A stretch of 64,000 bases of DNA from Demequina sp. (GTDB taxonomy: Bacteria > Actinomycetota > Actinomycetes > Actinomycetales > Demequinaceae): the NCBI GenBank assembly GCA_024707205.1, contig JANQAD010000001.1, positions 186,001 through 250,000 on the forward strand, given 5' to 3'. Below, in pieces: positions 20,100 through 29,998 of this stretch. Each line of letters begins with the position of its first letter. Within the stretch, counting starts at the first letter, position 1. Both the position numbers and the translations under genes were made by a program. The notes beneath the pieces were generated by a model. That model had not been told where the DNA came from. It saw only the letters and a list, made by a program, of their open reading frames with translations, and made no database searches.

Positions 20100-21251
20100 T
20101 CACCCTACGTTCGCAATGAGTTCGCGCGCCCGGGCTCGCGCCCAGGCCTCCGCGTCCTCGACGGCCTCAACAGAGGACGCGTCCGCGCCCTCGTACGCCT
20201 CCACAACGCGCCGCACCGTGTCCGTGATCCCGAGGAATGACAAATCTCTCACCGCGAACGCCGCCACACACTCCTCGTTGGCGGCGTTGAACACCGCGGG
20301 GTGCAGCTCGCTCGCGGCCAGCGCCTCGCGGGCAACGCGAATAGCAGGGAAGACATCCTCGTCCAGGGGTTCGAACGTCCAGGACTGCGGCACCGTCCAG
20401 TCCGGCGGGGCCGCAACGTCATCGAGCCGCTCCGGCCAGCTGAGTCCAAGCGCGATGGGCAGCCGCATGTCGGGCGGCGAGGCCTGCGCGATGGTTGAGC
20501 CGTCGATGAACTCCACCATCGAGTGGATCACCGACTGCGGATGCACCACCACGTGAATCCGCTCGGCAGGCACATCGAACAGCAGGTGCGCCTCGATCAT
20601 CTCGAGCGCCTTGTTGACCAGGCTCGCGGAGTTCACGGTCACGACCGGTCCCATGTCCCACGTCGGGTGCTTGAGGGCATCCTCGTACGTGACGCTCTCG
20701 AGCTCGGCTCGCGTTCGGCCACGAAAGGCGCCGCCCGACGCTGTCACGACGAGCCTTCTGACCTCACCTTTCGCGCCGCTCCGGAGGGCCTGCGCAAGCG
20801 CCGAGTGCTCGGAATCGACCGGCACGATCTGGTCCGGTCTCACCACGGACCGCTTGACCAGGCGACCTCCCGCGACAAGCGACTCCTTATTCGCGAGGGC
20901 GAGCGTGGAGCCTGCGGCGAGCGCAGCGAGCGTGGGCCGGAGGCCCACGGAGCCTGTGACCCCGTTGAGTACTACGTCGGCGCCGAGCCCCGCGGCGGCG
21001 ACAACAGCGTCGGGCCCCGCGAGCACCTCGACGCCGGGAAGCGCATCGCGGACGTGAGAGAAGGCCGCCTCCGACGCCAGGGCGACCAAGCGCGGCCGGA
21101 ACGCGAGCGCCTGCGCAACCACGGCGTCGGGCTGGGAACCGCCGGCCGCGATCGCGACCACGTCAAAGCGGTCGCGACGGCGCGCGATGACCTCGAGCGC
21201 CTGGGTGCCAATGGAGCCCGTGGAGCCCAGAAGGGAGACGGTGCGGGTCAT
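20100..21251 (-). CDS. dxr: 1-deoxy-D-xylulose 5-phosphate reductoisomerase
   Basis: Second step of the MEP pathway: NADPH-dependent conversion of DXP to MEP. The 383-aa protein starts at ATG 21251 (SLLGSTGSIGTQALEV, the NADPH-binding loop), which overlaps the stop of the DivIVA-like gene as ATGA. ALANKESLVAGG, VDSEHSALAQ and VTASGGAFRGR carry the conserved substrate and metal residues. The open frame extends far upstream as an Arg-rich shadow that I discard. Confidence 0.97.
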   Translation of the reverse strand: MTRTVSLLGSTGSIGTQALEVIARRRDRFDVVAIAAGGSQPDAVVAQALAFRPRLVALASEAAFSHVRDALPGVEVLAGPDAVVAAAGLGADVVLNGVTGSVGLRPTLAALAAGSTLALANKESLVAGGRLVKRSVVRPDQIVPVDSEHSALAQALRSGAKGEVRRLVVTASGGAFRGRTRAELESVTYEDALKHPTWDMGPVVTVNSASLVNKALEMIEAHLLFDVPAERIHVVVHPQSVIHSMVEFIDGSTIAQASPPDMRLPIALGLSWPERLDDVAAPPDWTVPQSWTFEPLDEDVFPAIRVAREALAASELHPAVFNAANEECVAAFAVRDLSFLGITDTVRRVVEAYEGADASSVEAVEDAEAWARARARELIANVG

Positions 21252-21811
21252 CCCTCGCCGACGCCGAGGAGGATGTCGACGGTCCGGGCGAGGAATGCGT
21301 CGACCGTCGCCTCGTCGTAGGCTCGCTTGCCCGTGGCCTGCGCGAACGCCACCATGCGCACCTGCTGCGCGGTGAGCGGCTCCCCGCGGTCGAAGAACGA
21401 GGTCACACGGGCGAGCACCTTGTCCACCTCGCGCGCGTCGTAGCCGCGGCTCACGAAGCCGGGGTGAGCGAAGCGCTCTCCCTTGGGTCGGCGCAGCCTG
21501 GGGTAGAGAACCTGGGCGCGCTGCGCGAGGTCCTGCATCCACGCGTCCTGGCCGTGCTGGCGAACGAACGTCTCGCGAGTGCGCTTCGCGAACGCGATCT
21601 CGAGGCGATCCAGGGCGGAGTCCACGGCGGCCGTCGAGTAGCCGCCGCGCTTGAGGTCGAACGAGGCCCTGCGCACCTCGAGGGGCGACAGCTCCGCTCC
21701 GGGCGCCGCGGCACGCTCGTAGGCCTGCCGGGCGCGCGAGAAGAACTCTTCCACCTGACCGCGGTCGTAACCGTGGCGAAGGGCGGAGGTGCGCGGGAAC
21801 AGCTCGCTCAT
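21248..21811 (-). CDS. DivIVA-domain-containing protein
   Basis: A 187-aa protein with three similar units of the short DivIVA-domain pattern: an aromatic or Arg start, [14 protein letters not shown], then [16 protein letters not shown], then [14 protein letters not shown]. DivIVA domains target proteins to curved membrane and help organise polar growth and division. The start ATG 21811 overlaps the rlmN stop (ATGA), and its own stop overlaps the dxr start, so it is translationally coupled on both sides. No membrane helix or long coiled coil is present, so it is not the Wag31 homologue. Confidence 0.85.
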   Translation of the reverse strand: MSELFPRTSALRHGYDRGQVEEFFSRARQAYERAAAPGAELSPLEVRRASFDLKRGGYSTAAVDSALDRLEIAFAKRTRETFVRQHGQDAWMQDLAQRAQVLYPRLRRPKGERFAHPGFVSRGYDAREVDKVLARVTSFFDRGEPLTAQQVRMVAFAQATGKRAYDEATVDAFLARTVDILLGVGEG

Positions 21812-23007
21812 GTGGTCTCCTTGACGGGGGCCACACCAGTATTCCCGATGCGCGGGCCTTCTCTGCGCAGGCGAGCGGCAGGTCCAACGGGTCGATTCTG
21901 CTCCTCGACCGCGAGCTGACCGCACGCTCCGTCGATGTCGGAGCCGCGAGTGTCGCGGATCGTGGTGGGGATGCCGTGCGAGCGCAGCGTCTCGACGAAT
22001 TCGCGCTCCACGCGGGGGTCCGATGCGGTCCACTTGGAGCCGGGCGTCGGGTTCAGCGGGATGGGGTTGACGTGCACCCAGCCGGCGCCGCGCTCGCTGA
22101 GCTTGCGGCCCAAGAGGTCGGCGCGCCACGCGTGGTCGTTGATGTCGCGGATGAGCGCATACTCGATCGAGACGCGGCGGCCCGTTGCCTCGAAGTAGCG
22201 GTGGGCGGCGTCGAGCGCCTCGTCCACCTTCCAGCGGGTGTTGATGGGCACCAGCTCGTCGCGGAGCTCGTCGTCAGGGGCGTGGAGGGACAGGGCGAGC
22301 GTCACGGGGATCCCCTCCCCCGCGAGTCGGTCGATTCCCGTCACCAGTCCCACCGTGGAGACGGTGACGTGCCTGGCAGACAGGCCAAATCCGTGCGGCG
22401 GCGGCGCCACAAGGGTGCGCACGGTCTGCATCACCGCACGGTAGTTGGCGAGCGGCTCCCCCATGCCCATGAACACCACGTTGGACAGCCGCACGGGGTC
22501 GCCGCCCAGCTTGCCGTCGCGCGCCTGGCGGGCGGCGAGGCGCACCTGCTCGATGATCTCGGCGGCGCTGAGGTTGCGCGTGAGACCCATCTGGCCCGTG
22601 GCGCAGAACGGGCACGCCATGCCGCACCCGGCCTGGCTCGTGACGCACAGCGTGGCGCGCTCCGGATACTTCATGAGCACCGACTCGACCTTGACGCCGT
22701 CGTGGAGGTTCCACAGCGTCTTGCGGGTCGCTCCCTTATCGGCCTCGAGGGAGCGCACCTCCGTCATGAGGGTGGGGAACAGCGCCGACGCTGTGGCCTC
22801 ACGGGAGGCGGCCGGCAGGTCCGTCATGTCCTCGGGGTCCACGGACAGGTGGTCGAAGTAGTGCGTGGCGAGCTGCTTGGCGCGGAAAGCCGGGAGCCCC
22901 AAGGCGACCACAGCGTCGGCCCGTGCCGCGTCATCCATGTCCGCGAAGTGGGCGGGCGCCTTCCCCGGCTTTGGCGCCGCCATCGCGAGCAGCGGCCGCT
23001 CGGTCAT
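21808..23007 (-). CDS. rlmN: 23S rRNA/tRNA adenine-C2 methyltransferase (radical SAM)
   Basis: Methylates C2 of A2503 in 23S rRNA and of A37 in some tRNAs. The 399-aa protein has the radical-SAM cluster motif CGMACPFC (C128, C132, C135), the signature GMGEPLANY, and the substrate Cys in GACGQL near the C-terminus. Start and stop both overlap neighbours by 4 bases (cdsA upstream, the DivIVA-like gene downstream). The order cdsA-rlmN-dxr is normal for actinobacteria. Confidence 0.96.
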   Translation of the reverse strand: MTERPLLAMAAPKPGKAPAHFADMDDAARADAVVALGLPAFRAKQLATHYFDHLSVDPEDMTDLPAASREATASALFPTLMTEVRSLEADKGATRKTLWNLHDGVKVESVLMKYPERATLCVTSQAGCGMACPFCATGQMGLTRNLSAAEIIEQVRLAARQARDGKLGGDPVRLSNVVFMGMGEPLANYRAVMQTVRTLVAPPPHGFGLSARHVTVSTVGLVTGIDRLAGEGIPVTLALSLHAPDDELRDELVPINTRWKVDEALDAAHRYFEATGRRVSIEYALIRDINDHAWRADLLGRKLSERGAGWVHVNPIPLNPTPGSKWTASDPRVEREFVETLRSHGIPTTIRDTRGSDIDGACGQLAVEEQNRPVGPAARLRREGPRIGNTGVAPVKETT

Positions 23008-23918
23008 GACGACCCCAGCAGCAGCGCGAACACCACGTACGCGACCGGCGCCGCGACGAGCATCGAGTCGATCCGGTCGAGGATGCCGCCGTGTCCGGGC
23101 AGGAACGAGCTCATGTCCTTGACCGAGATGTCGCGCTTGATCGCGGACTCAGCAAGATCCCCGACGACCGCTGCCGCCGCGGCGGCGAGGCCCACGACCG
23201 CACCCGTGATCCACGCGCCGTCGAGGATGAAGTACGCGAGCACGGACGCCGCGACCGTGCCGAGCACGAGGCCGCCGACGAAGCCCTCCCACGTCTTGTT
23301 GGGGCTGATCCGCGGCGCCATCTTGTGCTTGCCGAAGAGCATGCCCGCGATGAGCGCGCCCGTGTCGTTGCCCGTGACGGCAAAGATCAGGATGTAGACG
23401 CGCTCCCAGCCGGTGTGCGACTGCTCCATCAGGATGAAGAACGAGGCGAGGAATGGGATCCACAGCAGGGTGAACATCGAGGCGAGCGAATCGGCGAGCG
23501 TGTTCTCGATGCGCTCGTCGACCACGCGCCACGCCACCACCCCCGCGCACGCCACGAGCAGCGCGACGATCAGCCCCTCGGACTTGCCGTACCAGGTGGC
23601 GACGCCCATGCCCGCGATCGCGACCACGATGGGCAGCAGGCTCATGCGCCGCCCGGACGCGCGGAGCGCGGAGCGCCACTCCCACACGGCGCCAATGCAC
23701 ACCAGATACAGGCCGATCGTGAACAGCAGCGGGCTCCACCACGCGGCCGCGAGCACGCCGACGAAGATCGACACCCCCACGACGGTCGCCACGAACAGGT
23801 TGCGCTTGGGGCCGGGTGCGGGGACGCCGTCGCGTGGGGTGTCGCCGCTCGCCGCGGCAATGCCCGACGCTGGCGTCTGTGTTGCCTCCGCGCCTTTGCG
23901 CCTGTTGAGCAGGCTCAT
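23004..23918 (-). CDS. cdsA: Phosphatidate cytidylyltransferase
   Basis: Makes CDP-diacylglycerol from phosphatidic acid and CTP at the membrane. The protein is 304 aa from ATG 23918 (MSLLNRRKG), which follows a GAGGG ribosome binding site and lies 28 bases after frr. A hydrophilic N-terminus of about 45 residues precedes about eight membrane helices. The family signature near the C-terminus is present: [21 protein letters not shown] followed by LDRIDSML, with the Asp residues that bind metal. Confidence 0.95.
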   Translation of the reverse strand: MSLLNRRKGAEATQTPASGIAAASGDTPRDGVPAPGPKRNLFVATVVGVSIFVGVLAAAWWSPLLFTIGLYLVCIGAVWEWRSALRASGRRMSLLPIVVAIAGMGVATWYGKSEGLIVALLVACAGVVAWRVVDERIENTLADSLASMFTLLWIPFLASFFILMEQSHTGWERVYILIFAVTGNDTGALIAGMLFGKHKMAPRISPNKTWEGFVGGLVLGTVAASVLAYFILDGAWITGAVVGLAAAAAAVVGDLAESAIKRDISVKDMSSFLPGHGGILDRIDSMLVAAPVAYVVFALLLGSS

Positions 23919-23946
23919 CGCGCGCCCTCGGTCAATGCGGCCGCCA

Positions 23947-24504
23947 TCAGACCTCGAGAAGCTCGTTCTCCTTGTGGGCGAGCAGCGCGTCAATGGCGTC
24001 GACGTGGCGCTTGGTGAGGGCGTCAAGCTCCTTCTCACCCCTGGAGCCGTCGTCCTCGCCCACTTCGCCGTCCTTCACGGCGGCGTCAATCAAGTCCTTG
24101 GCCTTGCGACGCATGTTGCGCACCGTGACGCGGGCCTCCTCGGCCTTGGTCTTGGCGAGCTTCACGTAGTCCCGGCGCCGCTCTTCGGTGAGGATCGGCA
24201 TGTTGATGCGGATCACGTGGCCGTCGTCCGACGGATTCACGCCAAGGTCCGAGTTGCGCAGTGCCGCCTCGATCTCCTTCTTGGCGCTCTGGTCGTAGGG
24301 CGCGATGAGCACGGTGCGGGCCTCCGGCACGCTGATGGAGGCGAGCTGCTGCAGCGGCGTTGGAGCCCCGTAGTAGTCCACGGGGATGTGCGCGAACATC
24401 GATGCGGTCGCCTGACCCGTGCGGATCGAGGCGAAGTTGTCCTTCGCCACGCCGAGGGCCCGTTCCATGTTCTCCTCTGCGTCGAGGAGGATCTCGTCAA
24501 TCAC
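23947..24504 (-). CDS. frr: Ribosome recycling factor
   Basis: Releases ribosomes from mRNA after termination, together with EF-G. The 185-aa length is exact for the family, and the N-terminal pattern [29 protein letters not shown]-like [14 protein letters not shown], and C-terminal [19 protein letters not shown] are diagnostic. It sits 10 bases after pyrH in the standard tsf-pyrH-frr order. Confidence 0.98.
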   Translation of the reverse strand: MIDEILLDAEENMERALGVAKDNFASIRTGQATASMFAHIPVDYYGAPTPLQQLASISVPEARTVLIAPYDQSAKKEIEAALRNSDLGVNPSDDGHVIRINMPILTEERRRDYVKLAKTKAEEARVTVRNMRRKAKDLIDAAVKDGEVGEDDGSRGEKELDALTKRHVDAIDALLAHKENELLEV

Positions 24505-24514
24505 GCGCAGCTCC

Positions 24515-25246
24515 TTAGGCCGTCACCAGCGTGCCGATTCTCTCACCGAGGAGAGCACGCGTCACATTTCCAGGGGCGTCGAGGCCGAACACGACCATCG
24601 GCACCTTGTTGTCCATCGCGAGCGAGAAGGCGGCCTGGTCCATCACCTTGAGGCGCTTGCTGAGCGCGTCACGGTACGTGAGGTGCTCGAGCCGCTCTGC
24701 CGTGGGATCGATGTTGGGGTCCGCGGTGTAGACCGCGTCGACGCCGTTCTTTCCCATGAGCACCTCGGCGCACGAGGTCTCGAGGGCGCGCTGGACGCTC
24801 ACCGTGTCCGTGGAGAAGTACGGCATTCCGGCGCCAGCCGCGAAGATGACCACGCGGCCCTTCTCGAGGTGGCGAATGGCGCGCAGCGGGATGTATGGCT
24901 CCGCGACCTGGCCCATCGTGATGGCGGTCTGGACGCGAGTGGCGACGCCGGCCTGCTCAAGGAAGTCCTGGAGGGCCAGCGCATTCATCACCGTGCCCAG
25001 CATGCCCATGTAGTCCGCGCGGGAGCGCTGCATCCCACGCTGGCTCAGCTCTTCGCCGCGGAAGAAATTGCCGCCGCCAACGACGATGGCGACCTGAACG
25101 CCCGCTTTGACAGCGTCGGCCACCTCGCGCGCGATGCGGGCGACAACGTCGGCGTCGAGGCCGACCGCTCCCCCACCGAACATCTCGCCCGACAGCTTGA
25201 GCAGAACGCGACGCGCCGCCGGAGAATCCTGGCTTGTCTCAGTCAT
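24515..25246 (-). CDS. pyrH: UMP kinase
   Basis: Phosphorylates UMP to UDP in pyrimidine nucleotide synthesis. The 243-aa protein has the amino-acid-kinase fold signatures [23 protein letters not shown] and [17 protein letters not shown]. An AGGAGG-like ribosome binding site precedes the ATG by about 5 bases. It is flanked by tsf and frr. Confidence 0.98.
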   Translation of the reverse strand: MTETSQDSPAARRVLLKLSGEMFGGGAVGLDADVVARIAREVADAVKAGVQVAIVVGGGNFFRGEELSQRGMQRSRADYMGMLGTVMNALALQDFLEQAGVATRVQTAITMGQVAEPYIPLRAIRHLEKGRVVIFAAGAGMPYFSTDTVSVQRALETSCAEVLMGKNGVDAVYTADPNIDPTAERLEHLTYRDALSKRLKVMDQAAFSLAMDNKVPMVVFGLDAPGNVTRALLGERIGTLVTA

Positions 25247-25297
25247 TGATCCTCCTGGCGGCGCGCTGCGATCGGTTGGTGTTGGTGCCTTTGGTGC

Positions 25298-26137
25298 TTA
25301 GGCTCCCACACGGAAGCGAGCGAAGGCGGTCACCTCGCCGCCGGTCTCCTCGACGACCTTGCCGACCGTCTTGGAGTTGTCCTTGGCGAACGCCTGCTCC
25401 ACGAGCACGTTCTCCTTGAACCAGCCGTTGAGTCGGCCCTCGACGATCTTGGGGAGCGCGGCCTCGGGCTTGCCCTCCGCACGCGTGACCTCCTCGGCGA
25501 CACGACGCTCGTTCTCGACGGCGTCGGCCGGGGCCTCGGCACGCGTCAGGTAGAGCGGCGAGTAGGCAGCGGCGTGCATCGCCACGTCCTTGGCGACGTT
25601 GGCCGCCTTGACGTCGGTGCCGATGAGCACACCGACCTGGGCCGGAAGGTCCTTGTTGGTCTTGTGCAGGTACGCGGTCACGACGGGTGCCTCGATGCGG
25701 GCCACGCGGCGAAGCACGACCTTCTCGCCGAGCACGCCGGCGGTCTCGTCGAGGTACGCCTGGACGGTCTTGCCGTCGATCGGGGCCGCAAGCGCGGCCT
25801 CTGCCGAGTCGGCATTGGCGGCAACTGCGGCGTCGAGCACGGCGTTCGCGAGCGAGATGAACTTGTCGTTCTTCGCCACGAAGTCGGTCTCCGAGTTGAG
25901 CTCGAGGAGCGTGCCGACCTGCGCGCCCTCCTCGCCCTCGATCTTGGCCACGACGAGCCCCTCGGAGGCCGAGCGGCCCTCGCGCTTCGCGACGCCCTTG
26001 AGGCCCTTCACGCGGAGGATCTCAACGGCCTTCTCCTGGTCGCCATCGGCCTCGTCGAGGGCCTTCTTGACGTCGAGCATGCCGGCACCAGTGCGCTCGC
26101 GGAGCGCCTGGATGTCGGCGACGGTGTAGTTCGCCAT
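25298..26137 (-). CDS. tsf: Elongation factor Ts
   Basis: Guanine nucleotide exchange factor for EF-Tu. The 279-aa protein opens with a UBA-like domain (DIQALRERTGAGMLDVKKAL) and has the EF-Tu-binding core VELNSETDFVA-like LLELNSETDFVAKND; the C-terminal VLVEQAFAKDNSKTVGKVV is also characteristic. It starts 8 bases after the rpsB stop, so S2 and EF-Ts are made from one message. Confidence 0.98.
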   Translation of the reverse strand: MANYTVADIQALRERTGAGMLDVKKALDEADGDQEKAVEILRVKGLKGVAKREGRSASEGLVVAKIEGEEGAQVGTLLELNSETDFVAKNDKFISLANAVLDAAVAANADSAEAALAAPIDGKTVQAYLDETAGVLGEKVVLRRVARIEAPVVTAYLHKTNKDLPAQVGVLIGTDVKAANVAKDVAMHAAAYSPLYLTRAEAPADAVENERRVAEEVTRAEGKPEAALPKIVEGRLNGWFKENVLVEQAFAKDNSKTVGKVVEETGGEVTAFARFRVGA

Positions 26138-26145
26138 GTCAGTCC

Positions 26146-27284
26146 TTACTTGTCGGTGGCCTTGGCGGCCGGCTTCTTGGCTGCCGGCTTCTTCGCGGCG
26201 GGCTTCTTCGCGGCGGGCTTCTTGGCGGGGGCCTCGTCGGCAGGTGCCTCTTCGGCCGGAGCCTCGTCGGCGGGGGCCTCATCGGCAACGGCGGCCTTCT
26301 TGGCGGCAGGCTTCTTCGCGGCGGGCTTCTTCGCAGGAGCCTCCTCGGCGGGAGCCTCCACCACAGCGTCAGCCTCAGCCACAGCGTCGGCCTCAACCAC
26401 AGCGTCGGCCTCAGCCACAGCGTCGGCCTCAGCCGCGGCCTCAGCCACGTCGGCGGCAACCTCGGCGGGGGTCTCCACCGCGGTCTCCGTCGCGGCACCG
26501 GACTCGACGACCGCGTCGCCGGAGCCAAGCAGCTCCTGCTCCCACTCGGCGAGCGGCTCTTCCTCAACCTCCGCCTCTTCGCCGGACTTGGCGGTGTGGC
26601 GCAGGCGGATGCCCTCGGCGACCGCGTCGGCGATCACGCGGGTGAGCAGGCCGACGGAACGGATGGCGTCGTCGTTGCCGGGGATGCCGTACTGGACCTC
26701 GTCGGGGTCGCAGTTCGAGTCGAGGATGCCCACGACGGGGATGCCGAGCTTCTTGGCCTCGTCAACGGCGAGGTGCTCCTTGTTGGTGTCGACGACCCAC
26801 ACCACCGAAGGCGTGCGAGCCATGTCGCGGATGCCGGTGAGCGTCTTCGCGAGCTTGTCGTACTCGCGGCGCATCATGAGGAGTTCCTTCTTGGTGCGAC
26901 CGGAGCCGCCACGTCGTCGAAGTCGACCTCCTCGAGCTCCTTGAGGCGCGCAACGCGCTTGGAGACGGTCTGGAAGTTGGTGAGCATGCCGCCGAGCCAA
27001 CGCTCGTTCACGTAGGGCATGCCAACGCGAGCGGCCTGCTCGGCGATGGCCTCCTGCGCCTGGCGCTTGGTGCCGACGAACAGCACGCTGCCGCCGTGGG
27101 CGACGGTGTCGCGCACGAACTCGTAAGCCTGGTCGATCTTGGTGAGCGACTGCTGAATGTCAATGATGTAGATGCCGTTGCGCTCGGTGAAAATGAAGCG
27201 CTTCATCTTGGGGTTCCAACGGCTGGTCTGGTGTCCAAAGTGGACGCCAGAGTCGAGCAGCTGGCGCATGGTCACGACGGCCAT
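26146..27284 (-). CDS. rpsB: 30S ribosomal protein S2, long Lys/Ala/Glu tail (frameshifted in this sequence)
   Basis: The S2 start ([17 protein letters not shown]) is at ATG 27284 behind AAGGA. Its frame runs to [12 protein letters not shown], where it is lost; [20 protein letters not shown] continues in a second frame to the true stop. One missing G:C near 26906-26910 explains it. S2 is essential, so this is an assembly error. The repaired protein is about 379 aa. Past the S2 fold (about residue 240) lies an extension of some 135 residues: an acidic part with AEADAV repeats, then a tail of AKKPA and DEAPA repeats. Ordinary S2 is about 230-310 aa. The tail is probably disordered. Confidence 0.95.
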
Positions 27285-27613
27285 GGCGGTTCCTTGTCCG
27301 CACGCTTTCGCGCACTGTCTTCTCGCGGGGGCGAGCCCCGCTGATTCGGTTGTCGATGCCGCCGGGAGGCGGAATCCCTGGCACCATCGCGGATCGGCTC
27401 CGAGCGGACTCAGACCTCGCCTTTCCGGCGCAACGCGGTGTGGTTGCGAATGGTGCGCGATGTCACCCGGGCATGCCGGATGCGGGATCAATCGTACCGG
27501 AACGGCAGGACCCCCGGCTACCCGCGTCCCCAGGCAGCGGCCCGACGCTGCCCCTCCCCAGGCGTCGGGGGTCACCTTCGCGGGTGCTGGGTTGTTGGGC
27601 GTTGGCTTCTCCG
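27285..27613. other. Divergent intergenic region between rpsB and the M23 gene
   Basis: About 330 bases without a convincing gene. Read on the minus strand, as the rpsB leader, it has two small GC hairpins (GCGGGG/CCCCGC near 27324-27340 and CCGCC/GGCGG near 27360-27375) and then the AAGGA ribosome binding site. One GCCCGACGCT copy lies at 27540-27549. I cannot place a promoter with confidence. Plus-strand frames here are open but are probably the untranslated upstream part of the peptidase gene. Confidence 0.5.
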
Positions 27614-28126
27614 GTGACCATTTTCGCTTTTCGGGTGCGGGGGTTGCTTGCGCTCGCGGCCGCGAGCTTCCTTGTTGGCGTGGCGCTTGGCTCTCCGGCG
27701 TCGGCCGTTGGTCAAGATCCGCTTGACCCGCCCTTACCGCTGCACATAGCCGCGCTGTTCGACAGACCCGAGTCCGAGTGGGGCCCGGGCCATCGGGGGG
27801 TAGACCTATGGGCGGATCAGGGCGACGAGGTGGGGGCACCGGGCGACGGTGTGGTCACCTTCGCCGGCGTCATCGCTGGTAGGGGCGTGATTGTGGTGCT
27901 TCACCCCTCTGGGCTGCGGTCGACGCTCGAGCCGGTCATGGCGTCGGTCAGGCTCGGCGAGAGCGTGAGCCGTGGCCAGCCGGTGGGCACCCTGGAACTG
28001 ACGGGAAGCCACTGCGCGCCGCGGGCGTGCCTCCACTGGGGCGTGCGGCGGGGCGACGAGTACCTAGACCCACTCGACGTGCTGCGGGGCTTTGGGCCGA
28101 TCCGCCTGCTTCCCTTGCGGAAGTGA
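27614..28126 (+). CDS. Secreted M23-family peptidase-like protein
   Basis: Predicted cell-wall endopeptidase-like protein. From GTG 27614 it is 170 aa: a signal peptide with Arg in the n-region, core [17 protein letters not shown] and cleavage near ASA-VG, then the lysostaphin-like fold. GHRGVDLWA gives the first His and Asp, GDGVVTFAG and [10 protein letters not shown] follow, and CLHWGVRRG is the place of the HxH motif. There the first His is Cys, a variant I recall from actinobacterial relatives, so catalysis is uncertain. An earlier GTG at 27581 is possible. The only plus-strand gene in this neighbourhood, between whiG and rpsB as usual for the phylum. Confidence 0.85.
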   Translation: MTIFAFRVRGLLALAAASFLVGVALGSPASAVGQDPLDPPLPLHIAALFDRPESEWGPGHRGVDLWADQGDEVGAPGDGVVTFAGVIAGRGVIVVLHPSGLRSTLEPVMASVRLGESVSRGQPVGTLELTGSHCAPRACLHWGVRRGDEYLDPLDVLRGFGPIRLLPLRK

Positions 28127-28130
28127 TTCG

Positions 28131-28958
28131 CTACTCGAAGGCGCCCGTTTTGACGAGGCTCTCGCGCAGCTTCTTGACCGCGGCGGAGTGGATCTGCGAG
28201 ACGCGCGACTCCGTCACGCCGAGGATCTGGCCGATCTGGGCAAGGGTGAGGTTCTCGTAGTAGTAGAGGCGCAGCACCTCCTGCTCGCGGTCGCGCACCT
28301 GCTGGACCGCGCAGGCGAGCAACTCGCGGCGCTCGGTCGCCTCGACCGAGTTCGCGGCGCCGGGAACCGAGAGAGAGATCAGGGTCTCGAGCTGACTCGT
28401 CTCCGGGTCAGCGCCGCCGAGAGCGTCGAGTGCCCCAACATGGCTCAGGGCGACCTGCGCGCGCACGGTGCGCACCTCCATCGTCGCCCAACCGAGCTGA
28501 CGGGCAACGTCCTCGTCCGTCACCTGCCGCATGAGCTCCTGTTCCAGAGCGCGCGTGGCCTGCTCCACGATTCGCGCCTTGGAACGCACCGAGCGGGGCA
28601 CCCAGTCGGCGGCGCGCAGCTCGTCGATGATGGCGCCCCGAATGCGCGTGGACGCGTAGGTCTCGAACTTGAAGCCGCGCTCCGGCTCAAAGCGCTCCAC
28701 GGCGTCGATCAGGCCGAACATGCCGTAGGAGACGAGGTCACCGAGCTCAACCGTGTCGGGAAGGCGGCCGATCATCCGCAGCGCCACCTGATTCACGAGC
28801 GGCGCGTAGTGCGTGATGAGCGACTCCCGCGCCCGCGCCCTGATGGCGCGGCGGTTGCTGGCGAGGTCCTTCCACAGCTGCGTGAGTTCGTGGGTGGGAT
28901 CGGCTACGGCGAAGACGTCAATCTCCTGTGTGCGCAGCACGGCATTCAGCTCGGACAT
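28131..28958 (-). CDS. whiG: FliA/WhiG-family RNA polymerase sigma factor
   Basis: A 275-aa sigma-70 family group 3 factor. Region 2 includes LVNQVALRMIGRLPDTVELGDLVSYG and FKFETYASTRIRGAIIDELRAADWVPRSVR; region 3 carries QVTDEDVARQLGW; region 4 is QEVLRLYYYENLTLAQIGQILGVTESRVSQIHS. No flagellar genes are near, and the position next to xerC, dprA and rpsB is that of actinobacterial whiG, a sporulation or flagellar sigma depending on genus. The symbol is by synteny and similarity; which regulon it serves is open. Confidence 0.88.
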   Translation of the reverse strand: MSELNAVLRTQEIDVFAVADPTHELTQLWKDLASNRRAIRARARESLITHYAPLVNQVALRMIGRLPDTVELGDLVSYGMFGLIDAVERFEPERGFKFETYASTRIRGAIIDELRAADWVPRSVRSKARIVEQATRALEQELMRQVTDEDVARQLGWATMEVRTVRAQVALSHVGALDALGGADPETSQLETLISLSVPGAANSVEATERRELLACAVQQVRDREQEVLRLYYYENLTLAQIGQILGVTESRVSQIHSAAVKKLRESLVKTGAFE

Positions 28959-28967
28959 GGTTCTCCC

Positions 28968-29906
28968 TCAGGCTCGCGGGTGGGCCAACTGGTAGGTCGC
29001 CCGCAGTCGTTCGGCGGACACGTGGGTGTAGCGCTGGGTGGTGGTGAGGCTTGCGTGGCCAAGGACCTCTTGGACCGAGCGAAGATCTGAGCCACCCGTC
29101 AGCAGGTGAGTGGCGGCCGTGTGGCGCAGTCCGTGGGGGGCGATGTCGTCGATGCCGGCGAGCCGGCACAGGTTGTGGATCGCGGCGCGGACCTGACGCT
29201 GGTCCACGCGGTGTCCCCGCTGGCCCAGGAACAGCGCGGCGTCCGTGGCCGGTCGCGCAAGCTGTGGGCGTCCGCGAGAGAGCCACTCGAGCACGGCTCG
29301 CTTCGCCGGGACGCCGAACGGGACCACTCGCTCCTTCGCGCCCTTGCCGAGCACGCGCACGAGCCGTTGGTCGAGGTTCACGTCGCGAACGTCGAGGCCC
29401 GCAAGCTCGCCGACGCGCATTCCCGTCGCGTACAGGAGTTCCGCGACGGCCCAGTCCCGCAGGTGGATCGGGTCGGAGTCATCGCTGCGACGCTCGGCGG
29501 CCTCGAGGAGCGTCACCACGTCGTCGGGTGAGATGACGGTGGGGACGGTCACCGTCGGCTTTGCGGACGCCAGGCGAAGCGCCGGGTTGGAGCCCACGCG
29601 ACCCGTGTCCGCCGCCCACGAGAAGAAGGCGCGGCACGCGGCGCCGCGGCGGGCCAGCGTGGTGCGCGATAGCCCGTCGGTGGACATCGCCGCGAGCCAG
29701 CCGCGCAGGTCCGCGAGCGTGGTCGCGGTGAGGGCGTCATCGATGCCCATTGCCTCGCCCGAAACCGCGGCCACATAGGCCGCGAGGTGCATGAGGTCGC
29801 CGTGGTAGGCGCGCACGGTGTTTTCCGAGAGTCCGCGCTGGTGGCGCAGGTACCTCTCGAAGTCGACGAGCATCCCGCTCGTCATAACCGTGGATGACAT
29901 GGGCAC
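28968..29906 (-). CDS. xerC: Tyrosine recombinase XerC
   Basis: Site-specific recombinase that resolves chromosome dimers at dif with XerD. The 312-aa protein has the SAM-like N-terminal domain (FERYLRHQRGLSENTVRAYHGDL) and the catalytic residues Arg (ATGMRVGELAGL), His-x-x-Arg (HGLRHTAATHLL), His (LGHASLTTTQ) and Tyr (RYTHVSAERL). Several in-frame starts exist between 29906 and 29870. Its place between dprA and whiG is the chromosomal xerC locus, so it is not a phage integrase. Confidence 0.93.
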   Translation of the reverse strand: MPMSSTVMTSGMLVDFERYLRHQRGLSENTVRAYHGDLMHLAAYVAAVSGEAMGIDDALTATTLADLRGWLAAMSTDGLSRTTLARRGAACRAFFSWAADTGRVGSNPALRLASAKPTVTVPTVISPDDVVTLLEAAERRSDDSDPIHLRDWAVAELLYATGMRVGELAGLDVRDVNLDQRLVRVLGKGAKERVVPFGVPAKRAVLEWLSRGRPQLARPATDAALFLGQRGHRVDQRQVRAAIHNLCRLAGIDDIAPHGLRHTAATHLLTGGSDLRSVQEVLGHASLTTTQRYTHVSAERLRATYQLAHPRA

Positions 29907-29918
29907 AATCTGGCACCG

Positions 29919-29981
29919 TCACACCAGTCAAATCAATACCTTCAGTCACATTTGTCACATGAATCACAGGAGTAACGCGAT
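29919..29981. promoter_or_regulatory. Phased 9-bp TCACA iterons upstream of xerC
   Basis: An AT-rich stretch in the gap between dprA and xerC. The pentamer TCACA starts at 29919, 29946, 29955 and 29964, exactly in step with a 9-base period, and TCAAA fills the 29928 position. On the minus strand TTGACT (29927-29932 region) could be a -35 element for xerC. The phasing suggests an operator with several half-sites on nearly the same helix face. No known regulator box matches. Confidence 0.5.
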
Positions 29982-29998
29982 TTCTGGGGTATTTTGTC

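Noticed and set aside
21812-22129. An N-terminal extension of the DivIVA-like protein
   Set aside because: This stretch is Arg-rich shadow of rlmN; ATG 21811 overlaps the rlmN stop, as is normal for this gene cluster.
26146-26560. Repeats in the rpsB tail as a possible CRISPR or tandem-repeat locus
   Set aside because: The repeats are in-frame codon repeats coding for AEADAV and AKKPA units, without spacers.
28968-29906. The tyrosine recombinase as evidence of a prophage or integrative element
   Set aside because: It sits in the conserved dprA-xerC-whiG order and no phage genes or attachment repeats are nearby.
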